In this document: positions 55,200 to 63,794 of the stretch, one piece after another
Position numbering within the stretch: the stretch's first letter is position 1
Layout of the letters: each line of letters begins with the position of its first letter
Assembly: GCA_965199595.1 (NCBI GenBank)
Contig: OZ241182.1
Location: forward strand, 496,001 to 560,000
DNA length: 64,000 nucleotides
Direction of reading: 5' to 3'
Origin: JBBROS01 sp965199595
GTDB taxonomy: Bacteria > Pseudomonadota > Alphaproteobacteria > Acetobacterales > Acetobacteraceae
Translations under genes and position numbers: made by a program
Notes under the pieces: generated by a model
Told to the model about the DNA's origin: nothing
The model's input: only the letters and a program-made list of their open reading frames with translations
Database searches by the model: none

Positions 55200-56308
55200 G
55201 CCTGCGCCGCCGGCTTGCCCTTGCGCTCGGTCTCCAGCAGGGCCCGCTTGCGCTCCACGCCCCAGCGATAGCCGGACAGCCCGCCCCCGGTCCTGACCAC
55301 GCGGTGGCACGGAATGGCGACGGCCAGCGCGTTCGCCGCGCACGCCGCCGCCACCGCCCGCACGGCCTTCGGCGCGCCGATGCGCCGGGCCACCTCGGTG
55401 TAGCTTGCGGTCTCGCCGGCCGGGATGTCGCGCAGCACCTGCCAGACCCGCTGCTGGAAGGCCGTGCCGCGCATGTCGAGCGGCAGGTCCAGGCCCAGCC
55501 CGGGTGCCTCGACGAAGCCGACCACGCGGGCAACCAGCGCCTCGAACCCGGCGTCGCCGCCGATCAGCTTGGCCTTCGGGAAGCGGTCCTGCAGGTTGCG
55601 CGCCAGGGCGTCCGGGTCGTCGCCCAGCAGGATGGCACACACGCCCTTGGCGCTGCGCGCCACCAGGATCGCCCCGAGCGAGCACTGGCCCACGGCGAAC
55701 TGGATCTGCGTGTTGACGCCCCCGGCCCGGTAGTCGCGCGGGGTCATGCCGAGCACGGCGTCGGACTGCGCGTAGAAGCGGCCGCTGGAGTTGAAGCCGG
55801 CGGCGTAGATCGCCTCGGTCACGGTGCCGCTCCTTCCGAGGCCGTCCCGGAGGCGCCCCGCCCGGTGTGCGTCGGCGTATCCCTTGGGCGTCACGCCCGC
55901 GACCGCCTTAAAGACGCGGTGGAAATGGTGCGGGCTGAGGCCGGCACCCTGCGCAAGCCTGGCCAGGCTCGGCGCCTCATCCGCCTCCTCGATCCGCCGG
56001 CAGGCCTCCGCCACTCTGGCAGCGTGCTGCTGCGCCAGTGGCGGCTGGTCGGGCCTGCAGCGCTTGCACGGGCGGAACCCGGCCCGTTCGGCATCGGCCG
56101 GCAGGGCGTGGAACCGGACGTTCCCGGGGTTGGCCAGGCGCGCGGCGCAGGACGGGCGGCAATACACGCCGGTGGTGCGCACCGAGTAGTAGAAGGTGCC
56201 GTCCGCCCCGCGGTCACGCGCGACCACGGCGGCCCAGCGCGGATCGAGTTCGGTCGGGGTGGCGGTCGCCGGCGCCTGCTCCGGCCGTTTCGTGATGGGA
56301 GCGTCCAT
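55196..56308 (-). CDS. ada: Ada: methylated-DNA repair protein and transcriptional activator
   Basis: A 370-residue three-part protein. The zinc domain at the N-terminus takes methyl groups from phosphotriesters (TTGVYCRPSCAARLANPGN, then FRPCKRC). An AraC-type HTH follows (LSPHHFHRVFKAVAGVTP). The C-terminal O6-methylguanine transferase carries IPCHRVVR. The ATG at 56308 follows AGAGGAA. It activates itself and the co-transcribed oxygenase after methylation damage. Confidence 0.94.
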   Translation of the reverse strand: MDAPITKRPEQAPATATPTELDPRWAAVVARDRGADGTFYYSVRTTGVYCRPSCAARLANPGNVRFHALPADAERAGFRPCKRCRPDQPPLAQQHAARVAEACRRIEEADEAPSLARLAQGAGLSPHHFHRVFKAVAGVTPKGYADAHRAGRLRDGLGRSGTVTEAIYAAGFNSSGRFYAQSDAVLGMTPRDYRAGGVNTQIQFAVGQCSLGAILVARSAKGVCAILLGDDPDALARNLQDRFPKAKLIGGDAGFEALVARVVGFVEAPGLGLDLPLDMRGTAFQQRVWQVLRDIPAGETASYTEVARRIGAPKAVRAVAAACAANALAVAIPCHRVVRTGGGLSGYRWGVERKRALLETERKGKPAAQA

Positions 56309-56333
56309 GGCCAGTTCCTCTCGATATCGCATC

Positions 56334-56356
56334 TGATGCGGCAATCTGACGCATCA
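56334..56356. promoter_or_regulatory. inverted repeat upstream of ada, candidate Ada operator
   Basis: TGATGCG and CGCATCA form a perfect 7-base inverted repeat around a 9-base spacer (56341-56349), 26 bases upstream of the ada ATG. A further GCATC copy sits just before it. Its position fits an Ada box or a repressor site, although it differs from the E. coli AAT/GCAA Ada box. Confidence 0.45.
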
Positions 56357-56647
56357 TGCGGCCCCGGGCACCCCGGCTCTTGCGGTCGAATCGAAAAGCC
56401 GGTTCCCGTGCGGCTCAAGGTGTGTTCAAGATCATGGATATGGCGCCGATCCCGCGCGGCCTGGCTTCGCACGCCTGTCCGCCGGGCATGTCATGGCTGG
56501 TAGCGCCCGACGTGAACGGCAACAGACCGCGGCGGGAGCCGCACCTTCCGCAACCCGGCGTTCACAGGTCAGGAAGTCCCGTGGGATGCGCGGCACGGGT
56601 TTATTGGATGTTGGACCAGGCGCCTGACTGCTTCCGACAACAAGTTC

Positions 56648-57210
56648 ATGGGTCAAGCATCGGGCTTCAGCCTGCTGTCCAGCCCCTTCGCCGTGCTGGG
56701 CGCCACCCCTCTCACGCCGCTTGAAGAGCTGAACGACCTGGCAAGCCGCGCAGCCAGCCCTGCCGCAGCCGCAGCCGCTCGGTCCCTCAGCGTGCCGCGC
56801 TCGCGTCTTACGGCCGAACTCGTATTCCTGCCCGGCTCGGCGGAGGCTGCCCCGGCCGTGCTGGCCGCCCTGACCGCCGGCCTGCGGCCCGCCCCGCGAT
56901 CCTGACGCCGTCCGCCCGGGCCAATGTCGTCGCCCACCTGTGTGCCGCGGGACGGGCCACGGATGGCGAGCAGGACCGTCTGGCGTTGCTGCAGCCCGCG
57001 CCCGGCGAGCCCAAGCTGGCCGACGCCATCGATCTGGCACCGGGCGAACATGGTCGCCGTGCCGCTCAAGCTGCTCGGGACGAAGAAAACCCGGTCGGGC
57101 CACGTTTGGACGGTGCAGGCCGAGAGCGGCAAGACGGTGCACCGGACCCTGCCGCGCCGGGCCCGGGCCTTTCGTGCTGGGCCCGGCGGCCGACCGGGTT
57201 CCGGGGCTGA
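56648..57210 (+). pseudogene. frameshifted ORF with a J-domain-like N-terminus
   Basis: The first frame (56648-56905) has the pattern SPFAVLGATPLTPLEELNDL and AARSLSVPRSRLTAELVFLP, as in uncharacterised proteins with a DnaJ-like or similar helical start. After a stop, the next frame continues in family style from 56899 (LTPSARANVVAHLCAAG, then ADAIDLAPGEHG) to 57210. One missing base near 56896 would join them. The flanks 56357-56647 and 57211-57482 hold no clear gene, only short broken frames. Confidence 0.5.
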
Positions 57211-57482
57211 TGGTGTAAGGCGGCGGCATCATGCCGTTGGACGCCGGGCTGCGCTGGGTGGAGCTGTCGGGTGCCGAACGTGCGGCGGTGCTGCACCCGG
57301 CCAAGGCCGGCACTGCATCGACCTGATGCCGTCCCGCGGGCCTGGAACGGCGTGGGGCGACTGCGTCTGCGCGCCAGGTCCATGCAACACGCCGGCCCGC
57401 TGGCTCTGCGCAGGACAATGCCGGCATTGACGCCGCCGCCTCCCGAATAGATTGTTGCCCAACTCTCCTTGAGGACACGCGC

Positions 57483-59075
57483 ATGCCCCTCCGTCCCCTT
57501 CTCCTCGCCGGCGCCGCGGCACTCGCGCTTGCCGCCGCCCCGGCCCGCGCCGCGACGCTGGTCTACTGCTCCGAAGGCTCGCCCGAAAGCTTCGCGCCCA
57601 TGCTGGTCACCACCGGCACCACCTTCGATGCGACGCATCCGATCTACAGCCGCCTCACCGAGTTCGAGCCCGGCAAGACCACGATCCGGCCCGGCCTGGC
57701 GGAACGCTGGGACGTGTCCGAAGACGGCAAGACCGTGACGCTCCATCTCCGCAAGGGCGTGAAGTGGCAGAGCAACGCCAAGTTCACGCCCAGCCGCGAC
57801 TTCGATGCGGATGACGTGCTGTTCACCTTCAACCGCCAGTCAGACGCCCAAAACCCCTACTACAAGGTTTCCGGCGGCACCTACGTCTATTACGGCGACA
57901 TGGGCCTCAAAACCCTCATCACCAGGCTGGAGAAGATCGACCCCCAGACCATCCGCTTCACCCTGTCCAAGCCCAACGCCCCGTTCCTTTCGGACCTCGC
58001 GATGGAGTTCGCCTCCATCATGTCCGCCGAATACGCCGAACAGATGCTGAAGGCCGGCACGCCCGAGCAGATCGACCAGGCGCCCATCGGCACCGGTCCG
58101 TTCAGCTTCCTCGCCTACCAGCGCGACGCGACGGTCCGCTATCGGCGGTTCGACCAGTTCTGGGGCGAGAAGGCGAAGCTCGACGGCCTGATCTTCTCCA
58201 TCGCCAAGGACCCGGCCGTCCGCCTCGCCAAGCTGCGCGCCAACGAGTGCCAGGTCTCCGCCTATCCTGCCCCGGCGGACCTGCCGGGCATCCGCGATGA
58301 CAAGTCGCTGACCCTCATGCAGCAGCCGGGCCTCAACATCGGCTACCTCGCCTTCAACACGCAAAAGAAGCCGTTCGACGATGCGCGCGTCCGCCGCGCG
58401 CTGACCATGGCCATCGACCGCGCCGCCATCCTCAAGGCCGTCTATCTCGGCGCCGGGGAGCCCGCGGTGAACCTGATCCCGCCGATCATGTGGGGCTACA
58501 ACAAGGACATCAAGGCCTGGCCGCACGACCCCGAGGCCGCCAAGAAGCTGCTGGCCGAGGCCGGCTATCCCAACGGCTTCGAGGCCGACCTGTGGGCCAT
58601 GCCGGTGCAGCGCCCCTACAACCCCGACGCCCGCCGCATCGGCGAGCTGATGCAGTCCGACCTCGCCAAGATCGGCGTGAAGGCCAAGATCGTCAGCTTC
58701 GAATGGGGCGAGTACATCAAGCGCTCCCGCACCGGCGAGGGCGACATGATCCAGCTCGGCTGGACCGGCGACAACGGCGACCCCGACAACTTCTTCACCC
58801 CGCTGGCCGGGTGCGACGCGGCCCGCAGCGGCGGCGGCAACAACGCCAAGTGGTGCAACCAGGACTTCCAGAAGCTGATCGACAAGGCCGTCACCCTCAC
58901 CGACCAGGGCGAGCGCGCCAAGCTGTACGAACAGGCGCAGGTCATCATGCACGACCAGCTGCCCTTCTACATGATCGCCCATTCCGTCGCGTTCCAGCCG
59001 ATGCGCAGCAACGTCGAGGGCTATGTCATGAGCCCGTTCGGCCGCCACGACTTCGACCGGGTCGGCCTCAAGTAG
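57483..59075 (+). CDS. dppA: dipeptide ABC transporter substrate-binding protein
   Basis: A 530-residue family-5 binding protein with Sec signal ending ARA. It starts TLVYCSEGSPESFAPMLVTT, a DppA hallmark, followed by LAERWDVSEDGKTVTLHLRK, IGTGPFSFLAYQ and YLAFNTQKKPFDDARVRRAL. It binds dipeptides, possibly also heme or delta-aminolevulinate as DppA can. GAGGA precedes the ATG. It heads the complete dppABCDF operon. Confidence 0.93.
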   Translation: MPLRPLLLAGAAALALAAAPARAATLVYCSEGSPESFAPMLVTTGTTFDATHPIYSRLTEFEPGKTTIRPGLAERWDVSEDGKTVTLHLRKGVKWQSNAKFTPSRDFDADDVLFTFNRQSDAQNPYYKVSGGTYVYYGDMGLKTLITRLEKIDPQTIRFTLSKPNAPFLSDLAMEFASIMSAEYAEQMLKAGTPEQIDQAPIGTGPFSFLAYQRDATVRYRRFDQFWGEKAKLDGLIFSIAKDPAVRLAKLRANECQVSAYPAPADLPGIRDDKSLTLMQQPGLNIGYLAFNTQKKPFDDARVRRALTMAIDRAAILKAVYLGAGEPAVNLIPPIMWGYNKDIKAWPHDPEAAKKLLAEAGYPNGFEADLWAMPVQRPYNPDARRIGELMQSDLAKIGVKAKIVSFEWGEYIKRSRTGEGDMIQLGWTGDNGDPDNFFTPLAGCDAARSGGGNNAKWCNQDFQKLIDKAVTLTDQGERAKLYEQAQVIMHDQLPFYMIAHSVAFQPMRSNVEGYVMSPFGRHDFDRVGLK

Positions 59076-59076
59076 C

Positions 59077-60081
59077 TTGTTCCGCTTCCTCGCCCGGCGG
59101 GTGGCGCTGATCGTTCCCACGTTCATCGGCGTCACCCTGCTCGGCTTCGTCCTGATCCACTCCATCCCCGGCGACGCGATCGAGACCCTCGCCGGGGACC
59201 GCACCCTGTCCGTCGAACAGCTCGCCTACTACCGGCACGAGCTGGGGCTGGACCAGCCGTTGTGGAAGCAGTTCGCCGCCTATGAGGCAAAGCTGTTCCA
59301 GGGCGATTTCGGCGTTTCGCTCACCACGCAGAGAAGCGTCTGGTCGGAGTTCATGACCCTGTTCCCCGCCACGCTCGAGCTTGCGACCTGCGCGCTGCTG
59401 TTCGCCATCGTCATCGGCCTGCCGCTCGGCGTCATCGCCGCCGTGCGCCGTGGCTCGGCGCTGGACTACGGGCTGATCGGCATCTCCGTCACCGGCGCCT
59501 CCATGCCGATCTTCTGGTGGGGGCTGATGGCGATCCTGCTCTTCTCCGTGAACCTCGGCTGGACCCCCGTCTCCGGCCGAATCGACGTGCTCTACTACAT
59601 CGAGCCCCGCACCGGCTTCCTGCTGATCGACTCGCTGCTGAGCGACGAGCCCGGCGCCTTTCTCTCCGCCGTGCGGCACCTCATCCTGCCCGCCATCGTC
59701 CTCGGCACCATCCCGCTGGCCACCATCGCCCGCATGACCCGGTCCTCGATGCTGGAGGTGCTGAACGAGGACTATGTGCGCACCGCCCGCGCCAAGGGCC
59801 TGTCGCCAGGCCGGGTCACGGTGGTCCACGCGCTGCGCAACGCGCTCATCCCCGTGGTCACCGTGCTCGGCCTGCAGGTCGGCACCCTGCTGGGCGGCGC
59901 GATCCTCACCGAAACCATCTTCTCCTGGCCCGGCGTCGGGAGCTGGCTCATCCAGAGCGTGCAGCGCCGCGACTACAACGTGCTGCAGGGCGGCACGCTG
60001 ATCATCGCCGCCCTCGTCATGCTGGTGAACCTCGGCGTCGATGTGCTCTACGGCGTGCTGAACCCACGGCTGCGGGCATGA
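59077..60081 (+). CDS. dppB: dipeptide ABC transporter permease
   Basis: A 334-residue permease beginning FLARRVALIVPTFIGVTLLG and with the EAA-type loop YVRTARAKGLSPGRVTVVHALRN region near residues 232-255. It starts with TTG one base after the dppA stop, an unusual start supported by tight spacing and homology to the first residue. Its stop overlaps dppC (ATGA). Confidence 0.92.
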   Translation: MFRFLARRVALIVPTFIGVTLLGFVLIHSIPGDAIETLAGDRTLSVEQLAYYRHELGLDQPLWKQFAAYEAKLFQGDFGVSLTTQRSVWSEFMTLFPATLELATCALLFAIVIGLPLGVIAAVRRGSALDYGLIGISVTGASMPIFWWGLMAILLFSVNLGWTPVSGRIDVLYYIEPRTGFLLIDSLLSDEPGAFLSAVRHLILPAIVLGTIPLATIARMTRSSMLEVLNEDYVRTARAKGLSPGRVTVVHALRNALIPVVTVLGLQVGTLLGGAILTETIFSWPGVGSWLIQSVQRRDYNVLQGGTLIIAALVMLVNLGVDVLYGVLNPRLRA

Positions 60082-60935
60082 GTGCCGCGGTCGCGCCCAA
60101 CGCCGGGCTGTTCCGCCGCGTGGTGCAGAACCCGGGCGCCGCGGCGGGCCTGGCCGTCATGGTGCTGCTGGTCATCGTCGCCGCCCTGGCCCCCGCCATC
60201 GCCCCGCACGGGCCGGCCGAGCAGTTCCGCGACCACTTCCTGTTTCCCCCGTTCCAGGACCCAAGCTTCCCGCTCGGCACCGACGACCTCGGCCGCGACA
60301 TGCTCACCCGGCTGATCTACGGCGCCCGCCTCTCGCTGCTGATCGGCACCTTCGTGGTGGCGCTCTCGCTCGTTGCCGGCGTCCTGCTCGGCCTGCTGGC
60401 CGCCTTTGCGGGCGGCACGCTCGACATCGCGGTCATGCGGCTGATGGACGTGCTGCTGGTGTTCCCCAGCCTGCTGCTCGCCATCGTCGTCGTCGCCATC
60501 CTCGGGCCTGGCCTCACCAATGCCATGCTCGCCGTCGCCGTGGTGCAACTGCCCGCCTACGTCCGGCTGTCGCGCGCCGCCGCCCTGGGCGAGCTGTCGC
60601 GCGAATACGTCATCGCCACCCGCAGCGCCGGCGCCGGCGTCTTGCGCCTCATGCTGCTCGTCGTGCTGCCCAACTGCATGGCGCCGCTGATCGTGCAGGC
60701 GACGCTCGGCTTCTCCGGCGCCATCCTCGATGCCGCGGCGCTGGGATTTCTGGGCCTGGGCGCACAGCCGCCAACGCCCGAGTGGGGCACCATGCTTGCG
60801 GACGCGCTGCAGTTCTACCAGCGGGCGTGGTGGCTCCTCACCTTCCCGGGCCTCGCCATCCTCGTCACCGTCATGGCCTTCAACCTGCTGGGCGACGGTC
60901 TGCGCGACGCGCTCGACCCGAAGCTGCGCCGATGA
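60078..60935 (+). CDS. dppC: dipeptide ABC transporter permease
   Basis: A 285-residue permease. N-terminal helix GLAVMVLLVIVAALAPAIAP, then FPLGTDDLGRDMLTRLIYGA and the EAA-like REYVIATRSAGAGVLRLML. The LGFLGLGAQPPTPEWGTML block is universal in DppC/OppC. It pairs with DppB to form the channel. It overlaps both neighbours by four bases. Confidence 0.93.
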   Translation: MSAAVAPNAGLFRRVVQNPGAAAGLAVMVLLVIVAALAPAIAPHGPAEQFRDHFLFPPFQDPSFPLGTDDLGRDMLTRLIYGARLSLLIGTFVVALSLVAGVLLGLLAAFAGGTLDIAVMRLMDVLLVFPSLLLAIVVVAILGPGLTNAMLAVAVVQLPAYVRLSRAAALGELSREYVIATRSAGAGVLRLMLLVVLPNCMAPLIVQATLGFSGAILDAAALGFLGLGAQPPTPEWGTMLADALQFYQRAWWLLTFPGLAILVTVMAFNLLGDGLRDALDPKLRR

Positions 60936-61912
60936 CCGCCCTGCTCGAGGTCACCGGCCTCAGCGTCGGCTTCGGCGGCTTCCAGGCCGTGGACCAGGTG
61001 GACCTCACCGTCGCCGAGGGCGAGGTCCTCTGCGTCGTCGGCGAATCCGGCTCCGGCAAGAGCGTCTCCATGCTCGCCGTCATGGGCCTGCTGCCCGGCA
61101 CCGCCCGCATCGCCGCCGAGCGCGTCGCTTTCCGCGGCAACGACCTGCTGCACGCCGCCCCGCGCCGGCGCCGGGCACTCACGGGCCGCGACATCGCCAT
61201 GGTGTTCCAGGAACCCACCACCTCGCTCAACCCCTGCTACACCATCGGCTGGCAGATCCGTGAGGCGCTGCGCACCCACCACGCCGTGCCCCGCCACCAG
61301 ACCCGCGCCCGCGCCACCGAGCTGCTCGCCCAGGTCGGCGTCCCCGCGCCCGAGCAACGCCTGCGCGCCTTCCCACACCAGCTCTCGGGCGGCCTCAACC
61401 AGCGCGCCATGATCGCGATGGCCATCGCCTGCAACCCCGCCCTGCTGATCGCGGACGAGCCCACCACGGCGCTCGACGTCACCGTGCAGAAAGGCGTGCT
61501 CGACCTGCTGGTCGGCCTGCAGCGCGACCGGGGCATGGGCCTGGTGCTGATCACCCACGACATGGGCGTGGTCGCCGAGACCGCGCAGCGCGTGCAGGTG
61601 ATGTACGCGGGCAAGGTGATGGAGGAACAGCCGGCCGCCCCGCTGTTCGCACACCCCCGCCACCCCTACACCGCGGCCCTGCTCGACGCGCTCCCCGAAC
61701 GCGCCGAGGGCAAGCCCCGCCTGCCCACCATCCCCGGCGTCGTGCCCGGCGCCGATGACCGTCCCGCCGGCTGCCTGTTCGCCCCCCGCTGCGCCCACCG
61801 GACTCCCCGCTGCGACGCCGAGCGCCCGGCCCTGCGCATGGCGATGGGCGCCCGCCTGCGCTGCCACTACCCGCTGGACGATGCGGGCCAGCCGACCGGG
61901 CGCCCCGCGTGA
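60932..61912 (+). CDS. dppD: dipeptide ABC transporter ATP-binding protein
   Basis: A 326-residue ATPase with GESGSGKS, the signature region HQLSGGLNQRAMIAMA (Q and R in SGGLNQR), LLIADEPTTALD, and the C-terminal oligopeptide/dipeptide extension with cysteines (GCLFAPRCAHRTPRCD) that may bind an Fe-S cluster. It starts in the dppC stop. Confidence 0.93.
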   Translation: MTALLEVTGLSVGFGGFQAVDQVDLTVAEGEVLCVVGESGSGKSVSMLAVMGLLPGTARIAAERVAFRGNDLLHAAPRRRRALTGRDIAMVFQEPTTSLNPCYTIGWQIREALRTHHAVPRHQTRARATELLAQVGVPAPEQRLRAFPHQLSGGLNQRAMIAMAIACNPALLIADEPTTALDVTVQKGVLDLLVGLQRDRGMGLVLITHDMGVVAETAQRVQVMYAGKVMEEQPAAPLFAHPRHPYTAALLDALPERAEGKPRLPTIPGVVPGADDRPAGCLFAPRCAHRTPRCDAERPALRMAMGARLRCHYPLDDAGQPTGRPA

Positions 61913-61922
61913 TGGTGCCGGG

Positions 61923-62876
61923 ATGACGGTGCGGGAAGCGATGGTGCTGGAAGCGGCGGACGTCGTTCGCCACTACAAGGTCGGCGGCAAGACCCTCCGC
62001 GCGGTGGACGGCGTCTCGTTCCAGCTCCGCGCGGCCGGCACCCTGGCCGTTGTCGGCGAGTCCGGCTGCGGCAAGTCCACCCTCGCCCGCCTGGCCGCCC
62101 TCATGGAGCCGCCCACCGCCGGCGCCATCGCCATCGCCGGCCAACCCGCGGCCGGACCCACCCGCGGCACGCTGCAACTTCAGAACCAGATGGTGTTCCA
62201 GAACCCCTACGCCTCGCTCAACCCCCGCCGCACCGTGGGCGAGGCGCTGATCGAGCCGCTCACCATCAACCGCCGCGGCGTCCGCGCCGACCGCATCCGC
62301 GACGCCCGCCAGATGCTCGACCGGGTGGGCCTCCGCCCCGAGGCGTTCGACCGCTACCCGCACCAGTTCTCCGGCGGCCAGCGCCAGCGCGTGGCGCTCG
62401 CCCGGGCGCTGATGCTGCGCCCGGCCGTCGTCACCGCCGACGAACCCGTCTCCGCACTCGATGTCTCGGTGCAGGCGCAGGTGCTGAACCTGATGCGCGA
62501 CCTGCAGGACGAGCTGGGGATCGCCTACCTCTTCATCAGCCACGACATCTCCGTCGTCCGGCACATGGCGCAGGACGTGCTGGTCATGTACGCCGGCCGC
62601 CCCGCCGAGCAGGGCCCGCGCGACGCCGTGCTCGGCCGCCCGCGCCACCCCTACACCCAGCTTCTGCTCGCCTCCACGCCCTTCGTTGACCCCACCCGCC
62701 GCAAGTCCGCCACCGTCGTGGGCGGCGAGCCGCCCTCGGTCATGGACCCCATCCCCGGTTGCGCCTTTGCCAGCCGATGCCCCCACGCCACCGGCCACTG
62801 CCGGGCCGAACGGCCGGCGCTGCGCAACGTGGACGGACGGCTGGTTGCCTGTCACTACGCGGAGCAGATGGCCTGA
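61923..62876 (+). CDS. dppF: dipeptide ABC transporter ATP-binding protein
   Basis: A 317-residue ATPase, partner of DppD. Marks: GESGCGKSTLARL, FQNPYASLNPRRTVGEAL, FSGGQRQRVALARAL, VTADEPVSALDVSVQAQ and the Cys-containing tail (GCAFASRCPHATGHC). The ATG at 61923 is 10 bases after the dppD stop; a second ATG six codons later is possible. It completes the operon. Confidence 0.93.
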   Translation: MTVREAMVLEAADVVRHYKVGGKTLRAVDGVSFQLRAAGTLAVVGESGCGKSTLARLAALMEPPTAGAIAIAGQPAAGPTRGTLQLQNQMVFQNPYASLNPRRTVGEALIEPLTINRRGVRADRIRDARQMLDRVGLRPEAFDRYPHQFSGGQRQRVALARALMLRPAVVTADEPVSALDVSVQAQVLNLMRDLQDELGIAYLFISHDISVVRHMAQDVLVMYAGRPAEQGPRDAVLGRPRHPYTQLLLASTPFVDPTRRKSATVVGGEPPSVMDPIPGCAFASRCPHATGHCRAERPALRNVDGRLVACHYAEQMA

Positions 62877-62913
62877 CCGGCCAGGCGGCCCGCTGAGGGG
62901 ATGGAACCGAGCC

Positions 62914-63105
62914 TTGCCAACGAGCGACGACGACATCGCGTGGCTGCAATTGTTCCGGGGCCTGAACCGGTCGGGCGCCGCGTTGCAGACCCAGATCCGG
63001 CAGTTGCTGGCGGCGGCAATCGAGCAGCAGCACCTCTCCGCCGGGCACCGGCTGCCGTCGTCGCGGCGGCTGGCCGGGATGCCGGGCGTGTCGCGCAGCC
63101 CCTGA
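62914..63105 (+). pseudogene. truncated GntR/MocR-type regulator (N-terminal HTH only)
   Basis: A 63-residue ORF from a TTG start. It has the GntR winged-helix start typical of MocR/PdxR regulators: FRGLNRSGAALQTQIRQLLA, then LSAGHRLPSSRRLAGMPGVS. It stops where helix 3 should end (RSP), and the aminotransferase-like part is missing. The break falls just before the transposase remnant, so insertion or deletion is the likely cause. Confidence 0.7.
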
Positions 63106-63115
63106 CTCACATGGT

Positions 63116-63400
63116 TCAGCGGCGAACAGAGAGGGGCTTGGCGGTGCGGATCAAGCGGTCGAGCACCTGGACAGCGAGGGCGACCTCGCCATGCTGACTG
63201 AGCCTGGATCGGGCGCGCAGCTTGGGCCCGACCAGGTGCTTGTATCGGCCCATGGTGGTTTCTGCGTAGTCGCGCTTCCCGTACTCGGTCGCACGCTGCC
63301 ATCCGATGCGGCCCCGTTGGCGAGAAGCCGGATGTGACGGTCGCGCGGGCTCTGCCCATCCGGATCAGCTGAACCCAGCACGGCCCGAACACTGTTGATG
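63116..63400 (-). mobile_element. remnant of an IS5-type transposase (3' end, frameshifted)
   Basis: The C-terminus WQRATEYGKRDYAETTMGRY followed by KHLVGPKLRARSRLSQHGEV and AVQVLDRLIRTAKPLSVRR is that of IS5-family transposases. Upstream, the matching SPRDRHIRLLANG lies in another frame, so a frameshift sits near 63330. The DDE catalytic core and terminal repeats were not found. The left limit of this remnant is uncertain. Confidence 0.7.
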
Positions 63401-63489
63401 CGCTTGATGCCCGGCAAGAGACGTTGGCACGACTCGACCAAGCCGGTGGCGATCCGACCAAAATTCGATGTAATATGATGAGGTTGGAG

Positions 63490-63794
63490 CACCGCGTCAC
63501 GCGGCCAGCCCGGGTCTGGTTCGTCGAGCGGGCGCTGGTTGGCGACGCGGTCGATCAGGTCGCGGGCGGCGGCGGCCAGGGCCTGACGCGCATCGGTGGA
63601 GCGGGGATGGCCTCTGGCATCGGTGGCGAGGGCCTGGACGAAATCGCGGAGGTGGTTGTCGAACCAGTTGCGGCCGGCTTCAGGCAGCGGCGGACCGTCA
63701 TCCGCTGCTGCGGGGCAGGAGAGGCCGTGGCGGCGGCGGTGGCGGGGACGATCTTCGTGCTCTCGTCGCCAACCGCAGGGGCCGGTGGCTGCAT
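63490..63794 (-). pseudogene. possible frameshifted ORF following the phosphatase gene
   Basis: An ATG at 63794 overlaps the phosphatase stop (TGATG). It opens a frame (MQPPAPAVGDESTKIVPATA) that soon becomes low complexity. A different frame from about 63715 to 63490 looks more protein-like (RNWFDNHLRDFVQALATDAR, then LIDRVANQRPLDEPDPGWPR). The two could be one gene with a frameshift, cut by the transposase remnant. No family is recognised. Confidence 0.35.

Noticed and set aside
57066..57430. Short plus-strand frames after the frameshifted J-like ORF (for example VPLKLLGTKKTRSGHVWTVQ)
   Set aside because: They change frame repeatedly and match nothing I can name; perhaps decayed coding DNA, but too weak to annotate.
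56432..57484. A 350-codon minus-strand open frame
   Set aside because: Composition is Arg/Pro/Ala-rich with no motif; the plus strand shows better (though broken) coding signal.
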